Assembly (NCBI GenBank): GCA_021732215.1
Contig: JAKFVL010000011.1
Location: 1 to 64,000, forward strand
Direction of reading: 5' to 3'
Origin: Hyphomicrobiales bacterium
GTDB lineage: Bacteria; Pseudomonadota; Alphaproteobacteria; Rhizobiales; Xanthobacteraceae
DNA: 64,000 bases
Position 1 is the stretch's first letter; every line of letters starts with the position of its first letter. Positions 16,151 through 25,022 of this stretch are shown here, in pieces. A model generated the notes under the pieces. It worked only from the letters and a program-made list of their open reading frames with translations, did no database searches and was not told where the DNA came from. The position numbers were made by a program, and so were the translations under genes.

Positions 16151-16648
16151 TCAGGATTTCCTGTGCGGACCTCGCGTCATGTAGTCGATGGTTTCGGGAC
16201 GCTCCTTGAGCCACCCGGTCCAGCGGGTGAACACCTTGCCCATCCGCTCCGGCGCAACGCCGAGCTGTTGCATGGCCACACCACCATTGACGGATTCGCG
16301 ATACTCCGAGATCAGCCCGTCGCGCAAGAGAAAGCGGCTCATGCCGTCGATGACGATCCTGTTGCCCTTGTAGCCCTCGATCGTGGACGTAAAGCTCGAC
16401 AGCGACCATGCGTATCCCATGCCGTCCGCGAATACCGGATCGAACATTTCCCAGCGATAATCGGCCGCGTCGCGGTGAAACATGTGCTGCATCATATGCG
16501 CGATCTCGGCGCGGCCACGGTGCGGGCCGTAGATGTAGTCGTAATAGATCGCGTCTTCCGTGAAATGCGCGGCGAAACGCGCGCCGTCGCCGGATTCCGC
16601 CGACAACGAGAACTGTGTCAGGAGCTCGGCAAATCCTCTTGTATCCAT
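16151..16648 (-). CDS. Nuclear transport factor 2 (SnoaL-like) family protein
   Basis: This 165-residue protein folds as an NTF2-like alpha+beta barrel by sequence character: MDTRGFAELLTQFSLSAESGDGARFAAHFTEDAIYYDYIYGPHRGRAEIAHMM is the usual helix-strand opening, and FLLRDGLISEYRESVNGGVAMQQLG the closing sheet. Family members are enzymes (isomerases, hydrolases) or ligand binders; none can be assigned here. The ATG at 16648 follows AGAGG at good spacing, preferred over 16672. It sits 56 bp upstream of the enoyl-CoA hydratase gene, so the two may work on the same acyl substrate. Confidence 0.78.
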   Translation of the reverse strand: MDTRGFAELLTQFSLSAESGDGARFAAHFTEDAIYYDYIYGPHRGRAEIAHMMQHMFHRDAADYRWEMFDPVFADGMGYAWSLSSFTSTIEGYKGNRIVIDGMSRFLLRDGLISEYRESVNGGVAMQQLGVAPERMGKVFTRWTGWLKERPETIDYMTRGPHRKS

Positions 16649-16744
16649 CCCGGTGCCTCTTTTTGCAGGCATCTTGCGCGAGGAGGCGGGCGCGTATCAA
16701 GCGCGCATCCGGTCCGCCCGATGGAAATGAAGATTGTTTCTGGC

Positions 16745-17605
16745 CTATTCCGCCGCCGCGAGCGCAAGCGCCGGTTCGGCGTGGCCGCAAGACTCTTCGC
16801 GCAGCCAGTTGTCGAGGAAGGCATTGAGCCAGGCCCGCTCGACGACGTCGTACATCGCACGGTAACTGAAATGATCCTGACGCGGGCGTGCGCCTGGTGT
16901 GGCGAGCCGCTCATGTCCGCGCGTGGTCCAGCAGTGCATCATTGCCGTGGTGACGTCGGGATGAAATTGCATCGCGAATGCGTTGCCGCAGCCGAACGCC
17001 TGGATCGGAAAGTCATCGCCCTCGGCAAGCAATTCGCAGCCGGACGGCAGCTCGAATCCTTCGCGATGCCACTGATAAACGTGATCGGGCCAGCCGGGAC
17101 AGGCGGCGCGGCCCGCTTCCGTCGGCCGGATCGCGTAATAGCCGATTTCAGCCCGGCCCTCGCGATGCGGCGCAACGCGAGCGCCCAGTTGCTTCGCCAG
17201 CATCTGCCCGCCGAGGCAAATGCCGAGAAACGGACGGCCTTCCTTGAGCGGGACCGAGATCCAGTCGATCTCGCGTTTGACGAATTCATCGGAATCGTTG
17301 GCGCTCTGCGGACCGCCGAAAATCACCGCGCCGGCGTGGCGTTCCATGGTTTCGGGCAGCGGGTCGCCGAAGCGGGGCCGCCGGATGTCGAGGGGGTAGC
17401 CCTGCGCCCGCAGGGCGTTTCCGACCCGGCCGGGCGTCGAGGTTTCCTGATGCAGCACGATCAGGACAGGACGCAGATGCTTGAATTCGAGCGCCGGTTC
17501 GGCCGCCGAAACCATGTCATCCTGCCGGTGCGACCCTTGCCGGTGCATGGCAATCGCGGTGTCGATCTCCGCCGGACCTGCCATGATATTGTCTTCGCGT
17601 TTCAT
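16745..17605 (-). CDS. Class I glutamine amidotransferase (GuaA-like domain protein)
   Basis: This 286-residue protein has a stand-alone GATase1 domain: GICLGGQMLAKQLGA carries the nucleophile Cys and AMQFHPDVTTAMM the His. The domain starts around residue 45 (RPVLIVLHQETSTPGRVG) and is preceded by about 45 poorly conserved residues. Free-standing members of this family may hydrolyse gamma-glutamyl bonds or donate ammonia; the partner is unknown. It is first in the minus-strand run ahead of the NTF2-like and enoyl-CoA hydratase genes (gap 96 bp). A tandem repeat array lies just upstream. Confidence 0.85.
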   Translation of the reverse strand: MKREDNIMAGPAEIDTAIAMHRQGSHRQDDMVSAAEPALEFKHLRPVLIVLHQETSTPGRVGNALRAQGYPLDIRRPRFGDPLPETMERHAGAVIFGGPQSANDSDEFVKREIDWISVPLKEGRPFLGICLGGQMLAKQLGARVAPHREGRAEIGYYAIRPTEAGRAACPGWPDHVYQWHREGFELPSGCELLAEGDDFPIQAFGCGNAFAMQFHPDVTTAMMHCWTTRGHERLATPGARPRQDHFSYRAMYDVVERAWLNAFLDNWLREESCGHAEPALALAAAE

Positions 17606-17684
17606 AGCCCCTGAATCGTAATCCCGGTTCGTTAAGACTTCCGATCACGGCGTGCCCGAGACCGCAATTCACAAAGCAATTCAT

Positions 17685-17763
17685 GGGCCAAAGTTCTTGG
17701 GCCAAAGTTTAATGGGCCAAAACTCTTCGGCCAAAGTTCTTGGGTCAAAATTTTGGGCCAAAG
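17685..17763. repeat. Short tandem repeat array, six units of 13-15 bp
   Basis: Six head-to-tail units begin at 17685, 17699, 17714, 17729, 17742 and 17755. The consensus is GGGCCAAAGTTCTT; units vary to GGGCCAAAGTTTAAT, GGGCCAAAACTCTTC, and GGGTCAAAATTTT. The array fills the space between the amidotransferase start and the SDR stop. There are no unique spacers. Confidence 0.85.
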
Positions 17764-17800
17764 CGAGGCCCAACCCTGTCACGATCGGGAAGGTCCGCGT

Positions 17801-18577
17801 TCACCGTTTGCGCTGGACGGCTCCGGCCAGAGCAAGCACGACGCCGCGCGGGACGAAACGCAGCAGGAACGGGATGATCCGCACACCGAGGCCGGGCAGA
17901 ACCACCCGCCGTCCTGCCATCACGCCGCGATATCCCGCAGCCGCCACATCGACGGCCGAGACATTGAGGATCATCGAATCGAGCCCCGGCTTGAAGCCGG
18001 CGCGCTTCTGGAATTCGGTCGGCACCGGTCCCGGACAGACCGCGGTCACCCGGACGCCCTTCCCGCTCAATTCGAGATGCAGCGCCTCCGAGAACGACAG
18101 CACGTAGGCCTTGCTGGCGTAATAGACCGCCATGCCCGGCCCCGGCAGGAAGCTCGCGATTGAACCCAGATTGATGATGCCCCCGCGATGACGGATCAGT
18201 TCATCGGTGAAGCGCAGCGTCAGATCGGTCAGCGTCTTGACGTTGATGTCGATCATGCTGAGCTGTTCGGGCACACTCAGGGTGACGGCATCGCCGAACA
18301 ATCCGAAGCCGGCATTGTTGATCAGATACTCCACCTCGACGGAGGCCGCGGCCAAGGCGGAGGCGACGGTATCGCCGGCGCCGTCCTGCGACAGATCGCA
18401 ACCTATCACGATCGGCTCCGGACCGCCCTTGGCGACAATCTCCTTTGCCAGCGCCTCGAGATTCTCGACCCGGCGCGCGACCAGCGCGACGCGATGGCCC
18501 TTCGCGGAGAACAACCGGGCGAATTCAGCGCCGATGCCCGCGGAAGCCCCTGTAATCAGCGTAATCCGTTCAGTCAT
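17801..18577 (-). CDS. SDR family NAD(P)-dependent oxidoreductase
   Basis: This 258-residue classical SDR has TGASAGIGAEFARLF (nucleotide loop), NNAGFGLFG, catalytic Ser in NLGSIASF and Tyr-Lys in VYYASKAYVLSFSEALHLEL, then PGPVPTEF. The C-terminal segment VRIIPFLLRFVPRGVVLALAGAVQRKR is hydrophobic and basic and may attach the protein to the membrane, as in DltE/YqjQ-like members. Substrate is unknown. Start is ATG 18577, with GTG 18583 also open. It lies between the tandem repeat array and the TerB-like gene on the same strand. Confidence 0.88.
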   Translation of the reverse strand: MTERITLITGASAGIGAEFARLFSAKGHRVALVARRVENLEALAKEIVAKGGPEPIVIGCDLSQDGAGDTVASALAAASVEVEYLINNAGFGLFGDAVTLSVPEQLSMIDINVKTLTDLTLRFTDELIRHRGGIINLGSIASFLPGPGMAVYYASKAYVLSFSEALHLELSGKGVRVTAVCPGPVPTEFQKRAGFKPGLDSMILNVSAVDVAAAGYRGVMAGRRVVLPGLGVRIIPFLLRFVPRGVVLALAGAVQRKR

Positions 18578-18641
18578 AAACACACTTCGTTATCGTGACA
18601 TCCATCGTATCCCGACGCGGGATTGTGACGCAGCATGGACC

Positions 18642-19115
18642 TTATGTCGTCTCGCCAAGTTTCGACTGACCCGATACCTGTCGACGCAGTTCGATTCGCT
18701 CGCGAGAGGAAACTCCGAGCAGATCGGCCGCGCGCCACAGGACACTCTCCTCGAATTCGCTGGCGTGACCGTCCGCATACACCAATTCCCACATCATCTC
18801 GATGATGCGAAGCCGGCCCGGCTCGTCGACGGAGCGCATGATCACGCTGGTGAAATGATACATGTCCACCGCCTCGCCTTCCGCCCGCATGGCCTCGGCA
18901 ATCAGCGTGTCCGCGACACCCGGATCGAGCTGAAACCGGAATTCAAGCAGGGCGTGCAACTTGCGCGTCTCGATCTCCGAAGGCTCGCCATCGAGCGAGA
19001 TCACGTGAATCAGGAGCGCTGTCGCCGCGAGGCGATAGTCGGTCTCATCGAAAGCGCGCTTCTGATCCGAGGGCGAGACGACGTCGGAAATAAACTGGCG
19101 CAGCCGGTCGAGCAT
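18642..19115 (-). CDS. TerB-like tellurite resistance family protein
   Basis: This 157-residue all-helical protein resembles the TerB/DjlA-N fold: DYRLAATALLIHVISLDGEPSEIETRKLHALLEF followed by RLRIIEMMWELVYADGHASEFEESVLWRAADLLGVS. The second half repeats the acidic (D-G-x-x-x-E) pattern that binds metal in TerB. Alphaproteobacterial homologues are housekeeping proteins without proven tellurite function. The start at 19115 (MLDRLRQFI) matches the fold; a longer open frame to 19241 lacks it. No other ter genes are near. Confidence 0.82.
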   Translation of the reverse strand: MLDRLRQFISDVVSPSDQKRAFDETDYRLAATALLIHVISLDGEPSEIETRKLHALLEFRFQLDPGVADTLIAEAMRAEGEAVDMYHFTSVIMRSVDEPGRLRIIEMMWELVYADGHASEFEESVLWRAADLLGVSSRERIELRRQVSGQSKLGETT

Positions 19116-19425
19116 TGCATTTGCAATCGGATGATGCGCCAGTGGAACGGCGCGAGAAACACACCCGCGCTCTATGGCCCGAAAACAGGATGGTTGCAAT
19201 CGCAGGGCCGCCTGTTCGATGCGCCGACCGAGGTCAATCACTTTTATTTACAGTGACTTGACTTGATTCCGCGCTGTCAGATCCCTCCGATGTCGCATCG
19301 AGAGGGCAGCCTTGCGCTTGCTGCGCAGAAAAGCCCGATCCCAAGCTGGACACACCGGGTCGCGGAGGGCATCAACGACCGGCCGGCGAGTATTTTTCCT
19401 TTGATGATCGCGACCGAGCCGCTGC

Positions 19426-21093
19426 ATGAATAACGCTTCCCAGACGATACCCCCAGCGGAGAGCATTGCCGCGCCACTGCGGCACAGCCTGTTCCGGCGC
19501 ATCTGGTTCGCCAGTCTGATGTCGAATCTCGGGCTGATGATCCATGGCGTCGGCGCTGCCTGGGCAATGACCCAGATGACCTCGTCGGCCGACATGGTGG
19601 CGCTGGTGCAGACCTCGCTGATGCTGCCGATCATGCTGTTCGCCATCACGGCGGGCGCCATCGCCGATATGTTCGATCGCCGGATTATCGGCCTGATTGC
19701 GCTGTTGATCGGTTTGTCGGGCGCAATCGCCCTGTCGGGACTGGCCGCCGCGGGGCTTCTGACGCCCTACTCGATGCTCGCCTTGTGCTTCGTGATCGGC
19801 ACCGGCATGGCCCTGTTCGGGCCGGCATGGCAGGCCTCGGTCAGCGAGCAGGTGCCGCCCGAATCGCTGTCGTCGGCGGTGGCGCTGAACGGCATCAGCT
19901 TCAATATCGCGCGCTCGTTCGGCCCGGCCATCGGCGGCGTCATCGTCGCGGGGGGCGGCGCAATGGCCGCGTTTGTTTCCAACGCCTTCCTGTATCTGCC
20001 GTTGCTGATCGTCCTGTTTCTGTGGCGGCGCGAACTCGAACCCGGACGACTGCCGCCGGAGCGACTCAACCGCGCCATTATTTCCGGCGTGCGCTATGTC
20101 GCCAACTCGCCCTCGATCCGCATCGTGCTGACCCGCACGCTGATGACCGGCATCGCCGGCAGTTCGATCCTGGCGCTGATGGCGCTGATCGCGCGCGATC
20201 TGCTCGGCGGTGGCGCGCAGACCTTCGGCCTGCTGCTCGGCGCATTCGGCATGGGCGCGGTGATCGGCGCGCTCAACATCGCCACGGTGCGCAAGAATTT
20301 CAGCAGCGAAGCGGCGGTACGCGCCTGCGCGCTGACGATGGGTCTTGCGGTCCTCGCCATCTCCGCGAGCAAGATGATCGTCCTGACCGCGGCCGCGCTC
20401 GTCGTCGCCGGCGCCGCGTGGATGCTGTCGATCACGCTGTTCAACATCGGCGTCCAGTTCTCCGCGCCGCGTTGGGTCGCGGGGCGCGCGCTCGCGACCT
20501 TCCAGGCGTCGATCTCGGGCGGGGTCGCCATCGGAAGCTGGCTGTGGGGCCATGCCGCCGATATGGCCGGCGTCCGGGAAGCGCTGATGTATTCGGCGAT
20601 CCTGCTGCTGGTGTCGCCCGCGATCGGTCTGTGGCTGCGGATGCCGCCGGTCGCAGGACGCAACGACGAAGCCATTGATGTGCTGGCCGATCCGGAGGTG
20701 AAGCTGCCGCTCACCGCGCGGAGCGGTCCGGTCGTGGTCGAGATCGAGTATCGCGTTGCCCAGGACAAGGCGCGGGCGTTTCACACGCTGATGCAGCAGG
20801 TGCAGCTCACGCGCCAGCGCAACGGCGCCTACGGCTGGTCGATCGCGCGCGACATCGCCGATCCAGAGTTATGGACCGAACGCTATCACTGCCCGACCTG
20901 GATGGATTATCTGCGCCAGCGCAGCCGCTCGACCCAATCGGAGCGCGCCCTGCACCAGCAGGCGATCGCGTATCACTCGGGGATCGAGCCTATTCGCATC
21001 CGGCGCATGCTGGAGCGGCCGTTCGGCTCGGTGCGCTGGAAGGACGACACGCCGGATCGCGGTCAGGACACCATCACGCCCATATCGACGTAG
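19426..21093 (+). CDS. MFS transporter, MFS_3 (secretion effector) type with C-terminal ABM-like domain
   Basis: This 555-residue protein has about 12 hydrophobic helices (residues 25-420) of the enterobactin-exporter-like MFS_3 family, with GAIADMFDRRIIGL in the loop 2-3 position. After the last helix it continues with about 110 cytoplasmic residues. VVVEIEYRVAQDKARAFHTLMQQVQLTRQRNGAYGWSIARDIADPELWTERYHCPTWMDYLRQ resembles an antibiotic-biosynthesis-monooxygenase-like ferredoxin fold. Such proteins export small lipophilic compounds or siderophores; the cargo is unknown. It is convergent with the P450 gene, with a type A repeat between their stops. Confidence 0.88.
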   Translation: MNNASQTIPPAESIAAPLRHSLFRRIWFASLMSNLGLMIHGVGAAWAMTQMTSSADMVALVQTSLMLPIMLFAITAGAIADMFDRRIIGLIALLIGLSGAIALSGLAAAGLLTPYSMLALCFVIGTGMALFGPAWQASVSEQVPPESLSSAVALNGISFNIARSFGPAIGGVIVAGGGAMAAFVSNAFLYLPLLIVLFLWRRELEPGRLPPERLNRAIISGVRYVANSPSIRIVLTRTLMTGIAGSSILALMALIARDLLGGGAQTFGLLLGAFGMGAVIGALNIATVRKNFSSEAAVRACALTMGLAVLAISASKMIVLTAAALVVAGAAWMLSITLFNIGVQFSAPRWVAGRALATFQASISGGVAIGSWLWGHAADMAGVREALMYSAILLLVSPAIGLWLRMPPVAGRNDEAIDVLADPEVKLPLTARSGPVVVEIEYRVAQDKARAFHTLMQQVQLTRQRNGAYGWSIARDIADPELWTERYHCPTWMDYLRQRSRSTQSERALHQQAIAYHSGIEPIRIRRMLERPFGSVRWKDDTPDRGQDTITPIST

Positions 21094-21096
21094 GTA

Positions 21097-21184
21097 TTGT
21101 CGTCCTCGCGAACGCGAGGACCCATACGCCGTGCCTTATCGATCGATCACAGTATATGGGTCCCTGCTTTCGCAGGGACGACAA
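21097..21184. repeat. Dispersed palindromic repeat, type A, copy 2
   Basis: Arms TTGTCGTCC (21097-21105) and GGACGACAA (21176-21184) are inverted. The distal arm GGTCCCTGCTTTCGCAGGGA is nearly the same as in the copy at 3439-3535. Again the element fills the space between two convergent genes (MFS stop and P450 stop). Confidence 0.8.
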
Positions 21185-21187
21185 CGA

Positions 21188-22585
21188 TTACCGCCGCGTG
21201 ATGCGAAACACCGGCGAGTGATCCGGCTGCGTCGTGACGATGCCGACGGGGATCGCCGGCCGCTTGCTGATCACCTCGACCTTGAAGGTCTGGATGATCT
21301 TCGCCAGCGCCAGCGTCGCTTCGACCAGCGCGAAGTGCGCGCCGATGCAGATTCGCGGTCCCGCACCGAACGGCATGTAGGCGAAACGATCCGGCTGCGG
21401 CGCGCCGGGCATGAAGCGCTGCGGGATGAAGGCATTGGGATCCTGCCAGAGCTTTTCGTGCCGCTGCAGCAGCCACGGTGACATCAGGATTACGTCCTTC
21501 TCCCGAATCTCCCGTCCGGCCACCGTATCCGGGCCGGTCGCCGCACGCGCAATCAGAAACGCCGGCGGATAGAGCCGCATGGCTTCATCGATGACCGCGC
21601 GGGCGAAGGGAAGTTTCGACATATCGGTGTTGGCGTCGATCGCAATCGCCCGCACGCTCTCCGCCAGTTCGTCCTGCGTCGCCGGATCGAGCGACAGGAG
21701 ATAGAGCGACCAGAACAGCGCGGTCGCAGTGGTCTCGTGCCCGGCCAGGATCATGGTCGCAACTTCGTCGCCGAGCAGTTCATCCGAGAAGGCGGCGCCG
21801 GTTTCGGGATCGCGCGCGGACACCATCAAATCGAACAGGTCGCGCGGCGCGCCCTGCTGGCCCGACAACTGTTGCGTCATCGACCGGCGCTCCCGGATCA
21901 GCTTGCCGACGAAGCGCGTCCAGCGGCGGCGGAACAGCGCCCGTCCTATATCCATCGGGCTCGGCACCGAGAGCGGCAGCAGCATGTCGAGGAACCGCGG
22001 CGGCGCGTAGGTCTGCGAATACTCGATGACGAAGTTGCGCAACGCCGCGCCGTGCTCGCCCATCTCCAGCGAGAACATGGTGCGGCCGGCGATCTCCAGC
22101 GTCATGCGCTGCATCGCCTCGCGCAAATCGACGGGCTGGTCGCGCTGGCCTTTCAACTCGTCGATTGCTTCATCGGTCGCCGACAGCATGTGGGGCACCA
22201 GCGTGGTCACCGCGCGCGGTGTGAATGCCGGCGCCAGTGTGCGGCGCTGATGTTTCCATGGCTTGCCCTTCGACGTCAGAAGACCGTCGCCGAGCATCGG
22301 GCGCAGCACCCGCATCCCCACCGGCGTGCGGAAATAGTTCTCGTAGTTCTCGACCAGCACATAGCGGATCGCTTCGGGCGAATTCAGAATGTAGCTGTTG
22401 CGGCCGAGAAACTTGCCGGCAATGACATCGTCCTGATAGGCGCGCACGCCCCAGCTCGTGATCGCATTCTTGCGGATCGCTTTCATGCGCTGCAGCGGCG
22501 TCATCGTTTCGGGCGCCAGCGCGGGCCGCGGCGGCACCAGCGGCGCGCGCTTGAGTGGGAAGTCCAGTGTTTCGGCAGTGCTCAT
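21188..22585 (-). CDS. Cytochrome P450
   Basis: This 465-residue P450 has the I-helix ILAGHETTATALFW, the ExxR of the K-helix in EAMRLYPPAFLIAR, and the haem-ligand loop FGAGPRICIG with the proximal Cys. The length and the lack of a membrane anchor are of the soluble bacterial type related to fatty-acid or terpene hydroxylases. Substrate cannot be read from sequence, and no ferredoxin or reductase gene is adjacent. The start at 22585 (MSTAETLDF) follows GAGG 6 nt upstream; 57 further open codons upstream have no P450 character. It is convergent with the MFS exporter. Confidence 0.94.
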   Translation of the reverse strand: MSTAETLDFPLKRAPLVPPRPALAPETMTPLQRMKAIRKNAITSWGVRAYQDDVIAGKFLGRNSYILNSPEAIRYVLVENYENYFRTPVGMRVLRPMLGDGLLTSKGKPWKHQRRTLAPAFTPRAVTTLVPHMLSATDEAIDELKGQRDQPVDLREAMQRMTLEIAGRTMFSLEMGEHGAALRNFVIEYSQTYAPPRFLDMLLPLSVPSPMDIGRALFRRRWTRFVGKLIRERRSMTQQLSGQQGAPRDLFDLMVSARDPETGAAFSDELLGDEVATMILAGHETTATALFWSLYLLSLDPATQDELAESVRAIAIDANTDMSKLPFARAVIDEAMRLYPPAFLIARAATGPDTVAGREIREKDVILMSPWLLQRHEKLWQDPNAFIPQRFMPGAPQPDRFAYMPFGAGPRICIGAHFALVEATLALAKIIQTFKVEVISKRPAIPVGIVTTQPDHSPVFRITRR

Positions 22586-22756
22586 CACAAGCCTCGATCC
22601 CGTAGTCGGTCCGCCATTGGTCCCTGCAAGATAGCGGTTTTGATGACGAAGCAACACGTCTCCGTTGCAAAAAACATCGGTCCAGTCCGGGCCGGGTGCC
22701 GACAAGGCGTATTCGCGCCGATATTTCGGCGACTTAAGACAAAGATGAAACGACAA

Positions 22757-22776
22757 CGGCCGCCCTGAGGCGGCCG
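22757..22776 (-). terminator. Strong hairpin downstream of the chemoreceptor gene
   Basis: CGGCCGCC (22757-22764) and GGCGGCCG (22769-22776) form a perfect 8-bp stem with a 4-nt loop. It is 26 nt after the minus-strand chemoreceptor stop and is followed on that strand by a weakly T-rich stretch. It is probably that gene's terminator. Confidence 0.5.
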
Positions 22777-22801
22777 CTGATCCGTATCCTGTGAAAAAGG
22801 A

Positions 22802-24925
22802 TTACATTGCGCGCACGGTGGCAACGAACCGCGACATCTCTTCTTTCAGATGATCGCTTTCCTGCGACAGCATTTGCGCCGATGTCAGCACCTGCGCCGA
22901 CGCGGTTCCCGTCTCGCGGGCGCCCTTGTTGACTTCAACGATGTTGGCAGCGACCTGGCTGGTGCCCTGCGACGTCTGCTGGATGTTGTGCGCGATTTCC
23001 TGCGCCGCCGATCCTTGCTGATCGATGGCGCCGGCGATCGTGGCGGCGATGTCGGAAATCTTGCCGATGGTGTTGCTGATCTCCTTGATCGCAGCCACCG
23101 ATTCCTGGGTCGCCGACTGCATGCCGGTAATCTGCGTGCTGATCTCGCTCGTCGCCTTCGCGGTCTGCGACGCCAGTGCCTTGACCTCCTGTGCGACGAC
23201 GGCGAACCCGCGGCCGGATTCGCCGGCGCGCGCCGCCTCGATGGTGGCGTTGAGCGCCAGCAGGTTGGTCTGCTCGGCGATGGTCGTGATCAGGCTCACA
23301 ACATCGCCGATACGAATGGCGGCCTTCGACAGTTCGCCGATCCGCGCGTCCGTGGTTTGCGCCTGCTCGACAGCTTCGCTGGCGATGCGGTTGGAGTCCT
23401 GAACCTGCCTGGAGATCTCCGCGATCGATGCGCTCATTTCCTCGGTCGCAGCAGCGACGGAGCGCACGTTGGCGGAGGCTTCCTCCGACGCGGATTCAAC
23501 GACGCCCGAAAGCTGCTCGGTCATTTCCGCGGTCGAGGTGAGCGTTCGCGCCGACGTTTCCAGTTCACCGGAAGCCGACGACATGGTGTGGACGATGTTG
23601 CCGACCGCCGATTCGAACTGATCGGCGAGCTTGCGCATTTCCGCCTTGCGCTCTGCCACGACGCGCTTCTCGGCTTCGGACCGCTCGGCCCTAAGCCTGC
23701 TTGCCTCGGCCATGTTCTCCTTGAAGAAGTTCACGGCGCCCGCCATTTCGGCGATTTCGTCGGAGCCGCCGGTGGCGACATCGGTATCGAGATTGCCGGA
23801 CGCGATCGCTTTCATGCTGCCCTGCAGGCCGTGCAGACGACGCACCACGCCGCGACCGACATAGAGCCAGCCGATCAGGAACGCCGTCGCAAGACTGACG
23901 AGCGCGATCAGGATCAGCGTCATGCGGCTTTGCATAATCGCTGCCTGTGAATCGCTGACGGCTTCGCCCGCTGCAAGCTCGCTGCGCTTCTCCAGATCGG
24001 CCACCTGCTCTGCAAAGGCCTTTGCCAGCACGCGGTTGTCGGCCACGATCTTCATGGCGGCGGCGCCCGCTTCAAGTTCCTTCTTGCGCAGATCGAATAC
24101 GTTGCCGTCGCGCTTGCCGAAGGCGAGAAATTCTCCGAACAGCTTGGAGATGCCGTCGTTCTTCAGGACTTTCAGGGCCTTTTCGATTCGGCCGGAGGTG
24201 GCATTGAAGCGATCGCGCACCGGCGGCAAAAGATCGAGCGATGGAAGGTCGGAGGCCTCTACGAGGATGCCGAGCATGAGATTGGCTTCGGCGCGCAGAT
24301 CGAGGATGGCCTGCAACATTGCCAGATCCTGATCGGCCAGCCCTGCAAGCGTTTTTTTGACCGCTTCCGGATTATCCAGCTTGTCGCCGATGCCTTGCAG
24401 CTCGAGCGTGAGGCTGAAACCGGCGTCGTCCGCCATCGGAACGAGCTTCTCGCTGATCTTCTGCTGGACCTTGCGCAGTTCAGCCACCTGCGAGATGCGA
24501 TTCGCGGCAATGCCCTGGCGCTCGGTCACTGCCTTTGCCAGGCGATCGAGATTTTCCAGCATGCGATTGCTGGTCTGGCCGAATTTATTCGCATCTTCCG
24601 GGTTGAGCGCGCCGATGCTCTGCGTCAGGCCCTGGCGGGCGGCGGCAAGCGATTTGGACGCTTCCTCGCGGCCAGCGGCGTCGATCGCAGCGAGAAGGCT
24701 AGGTGCCGCAGCGGCGACATCGCCTTCCGCTTTCACCACCTTTGCGGTCTTGGCGATATCGGGCAGGCTCTTTTCGGTGACGACAAACAGCGCGTAACCG
24801 ATTCGATCGTAAGAATAGATAGCGCTGACGCTCGCAAGCACCGTGAGACCGGCCACCACGCCAAACGCCAGAAACAGCCTGCCCCTCAAACCCAACCGGG
24901 TCCACGACGACATCGCGGCTTTCAT
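22802..24925 (-). CDS. Methyl-accepting chemotaxis protein
   Basis: This 707-residue chemoreceptor has TM1 at about residues 10-40, a long helical periplasmic domain (about 45-330) without obvious PAS or Cache character, and TM2 at about 335-358. A HAMP domain follows ([26 protein letters not shown]), then the kinase-control hairpin with its highly conserved tip [18 protein letters not shown] and [17 protein letters not shown]. There is no C-terminal CheR-binding pentapeptide (it ends FVATVRAM). The start at 24925 follows GGGGGAG. No che genes are near, so it signals to an array encoded elsewhere. Ligand is unknown. Confidence 0.94.
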   Translation of the reverse strand: MKAAMSSWTRLGLRGRLFLAFGVVAGLTVLASVSAIYSYDRIGYALFVVTEKSLPDIAKTAKVVKAEGDVAAAAPSLLAAIDAAGREEASKSLAAARQGLTQSIGALNPEDANKFGQTSNRMLENLDRLAKAVTERQGIAANRISQVAELRKVQQKISEKLVPMADDAGFSLTLELQGIGDKLDNPEAVKKTLAGLADQDLAMLQAILDLRAEANLMLGILVEASDLPSLDLLPPVRDRFNATSGRIEKALKVLKNDGISKLFGEFLAFGKRDGNVFDLRKKELEAGAAAMKIVADNRVLAKAFAEQVADLEKRSELAAGEAVSDSQAAIMQSRMTLILIALVSLATAFLIGWLYVGRGVVRRLHGLQGSMKAIASGNLDTDVATGGSDEIAEMAGAVNFFKENMAEASRLRAERSEAEKRVVAERKAEMRKLADQFESAVGNIVHTMSSASGELETSARTLTSTAEMTEQLSGVVESASEEASANVRSVAAATEEMSASIAEISRQVQDSNRIASEAVEQAQTTDARIGELSKAAIRIGDVVSLITTIAEQTNLLALNATIEAARAGESGRGFAVVAQEVKALASQTAKATSEISTQITGMQSATQESVAAIKEISNTIGKISDIAATIAGAIDQQGSAAQEIAHNIQQTSQGTSQVAANIVEVNKGARETGTASAQVLTSAQMLSQESDHLKEEMSRFVATVRAM

Positions 24926-25022
24926 CGGGAAACTCCCCCTCAAAACTCTATCTCGGCAATTCGAAACGCGCGGTGCTCGTCCTCAAGAGCGCATTCATGA
25001 GCACCGCGCGCCAGACTTCAGG

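Noticed and set aside
15282-16790. One 502-residue minus-strand protein
   Set aside because: Only the last 270 residues are an enoyl-CoA hydratase. The first part is Arg-rich, overlaps the NTF2-like gene in another frame, and a GTG with a good ribosome site marks the true start.
16136-17614. 492-residue plus-strand open frame opposite the NTF2-like and amidotransferase genes
   Set aside because: Shadow of two minus-strand genes with clear family motifs.
17685-17763. CRISPR array
   Set aside because: The units are directly adjacent with no unique spacers, are only 13-15 bp, and no cas gene is near.
19372-20784. 470-residue minus-strand open frame opposite the MFS gene
   Set aside because: Composition is Arg/Gln/His/Gly-rich with no domain, typical of antisense frames in GC-rich DNA; the plus-strand MFS protein is unmistakable.
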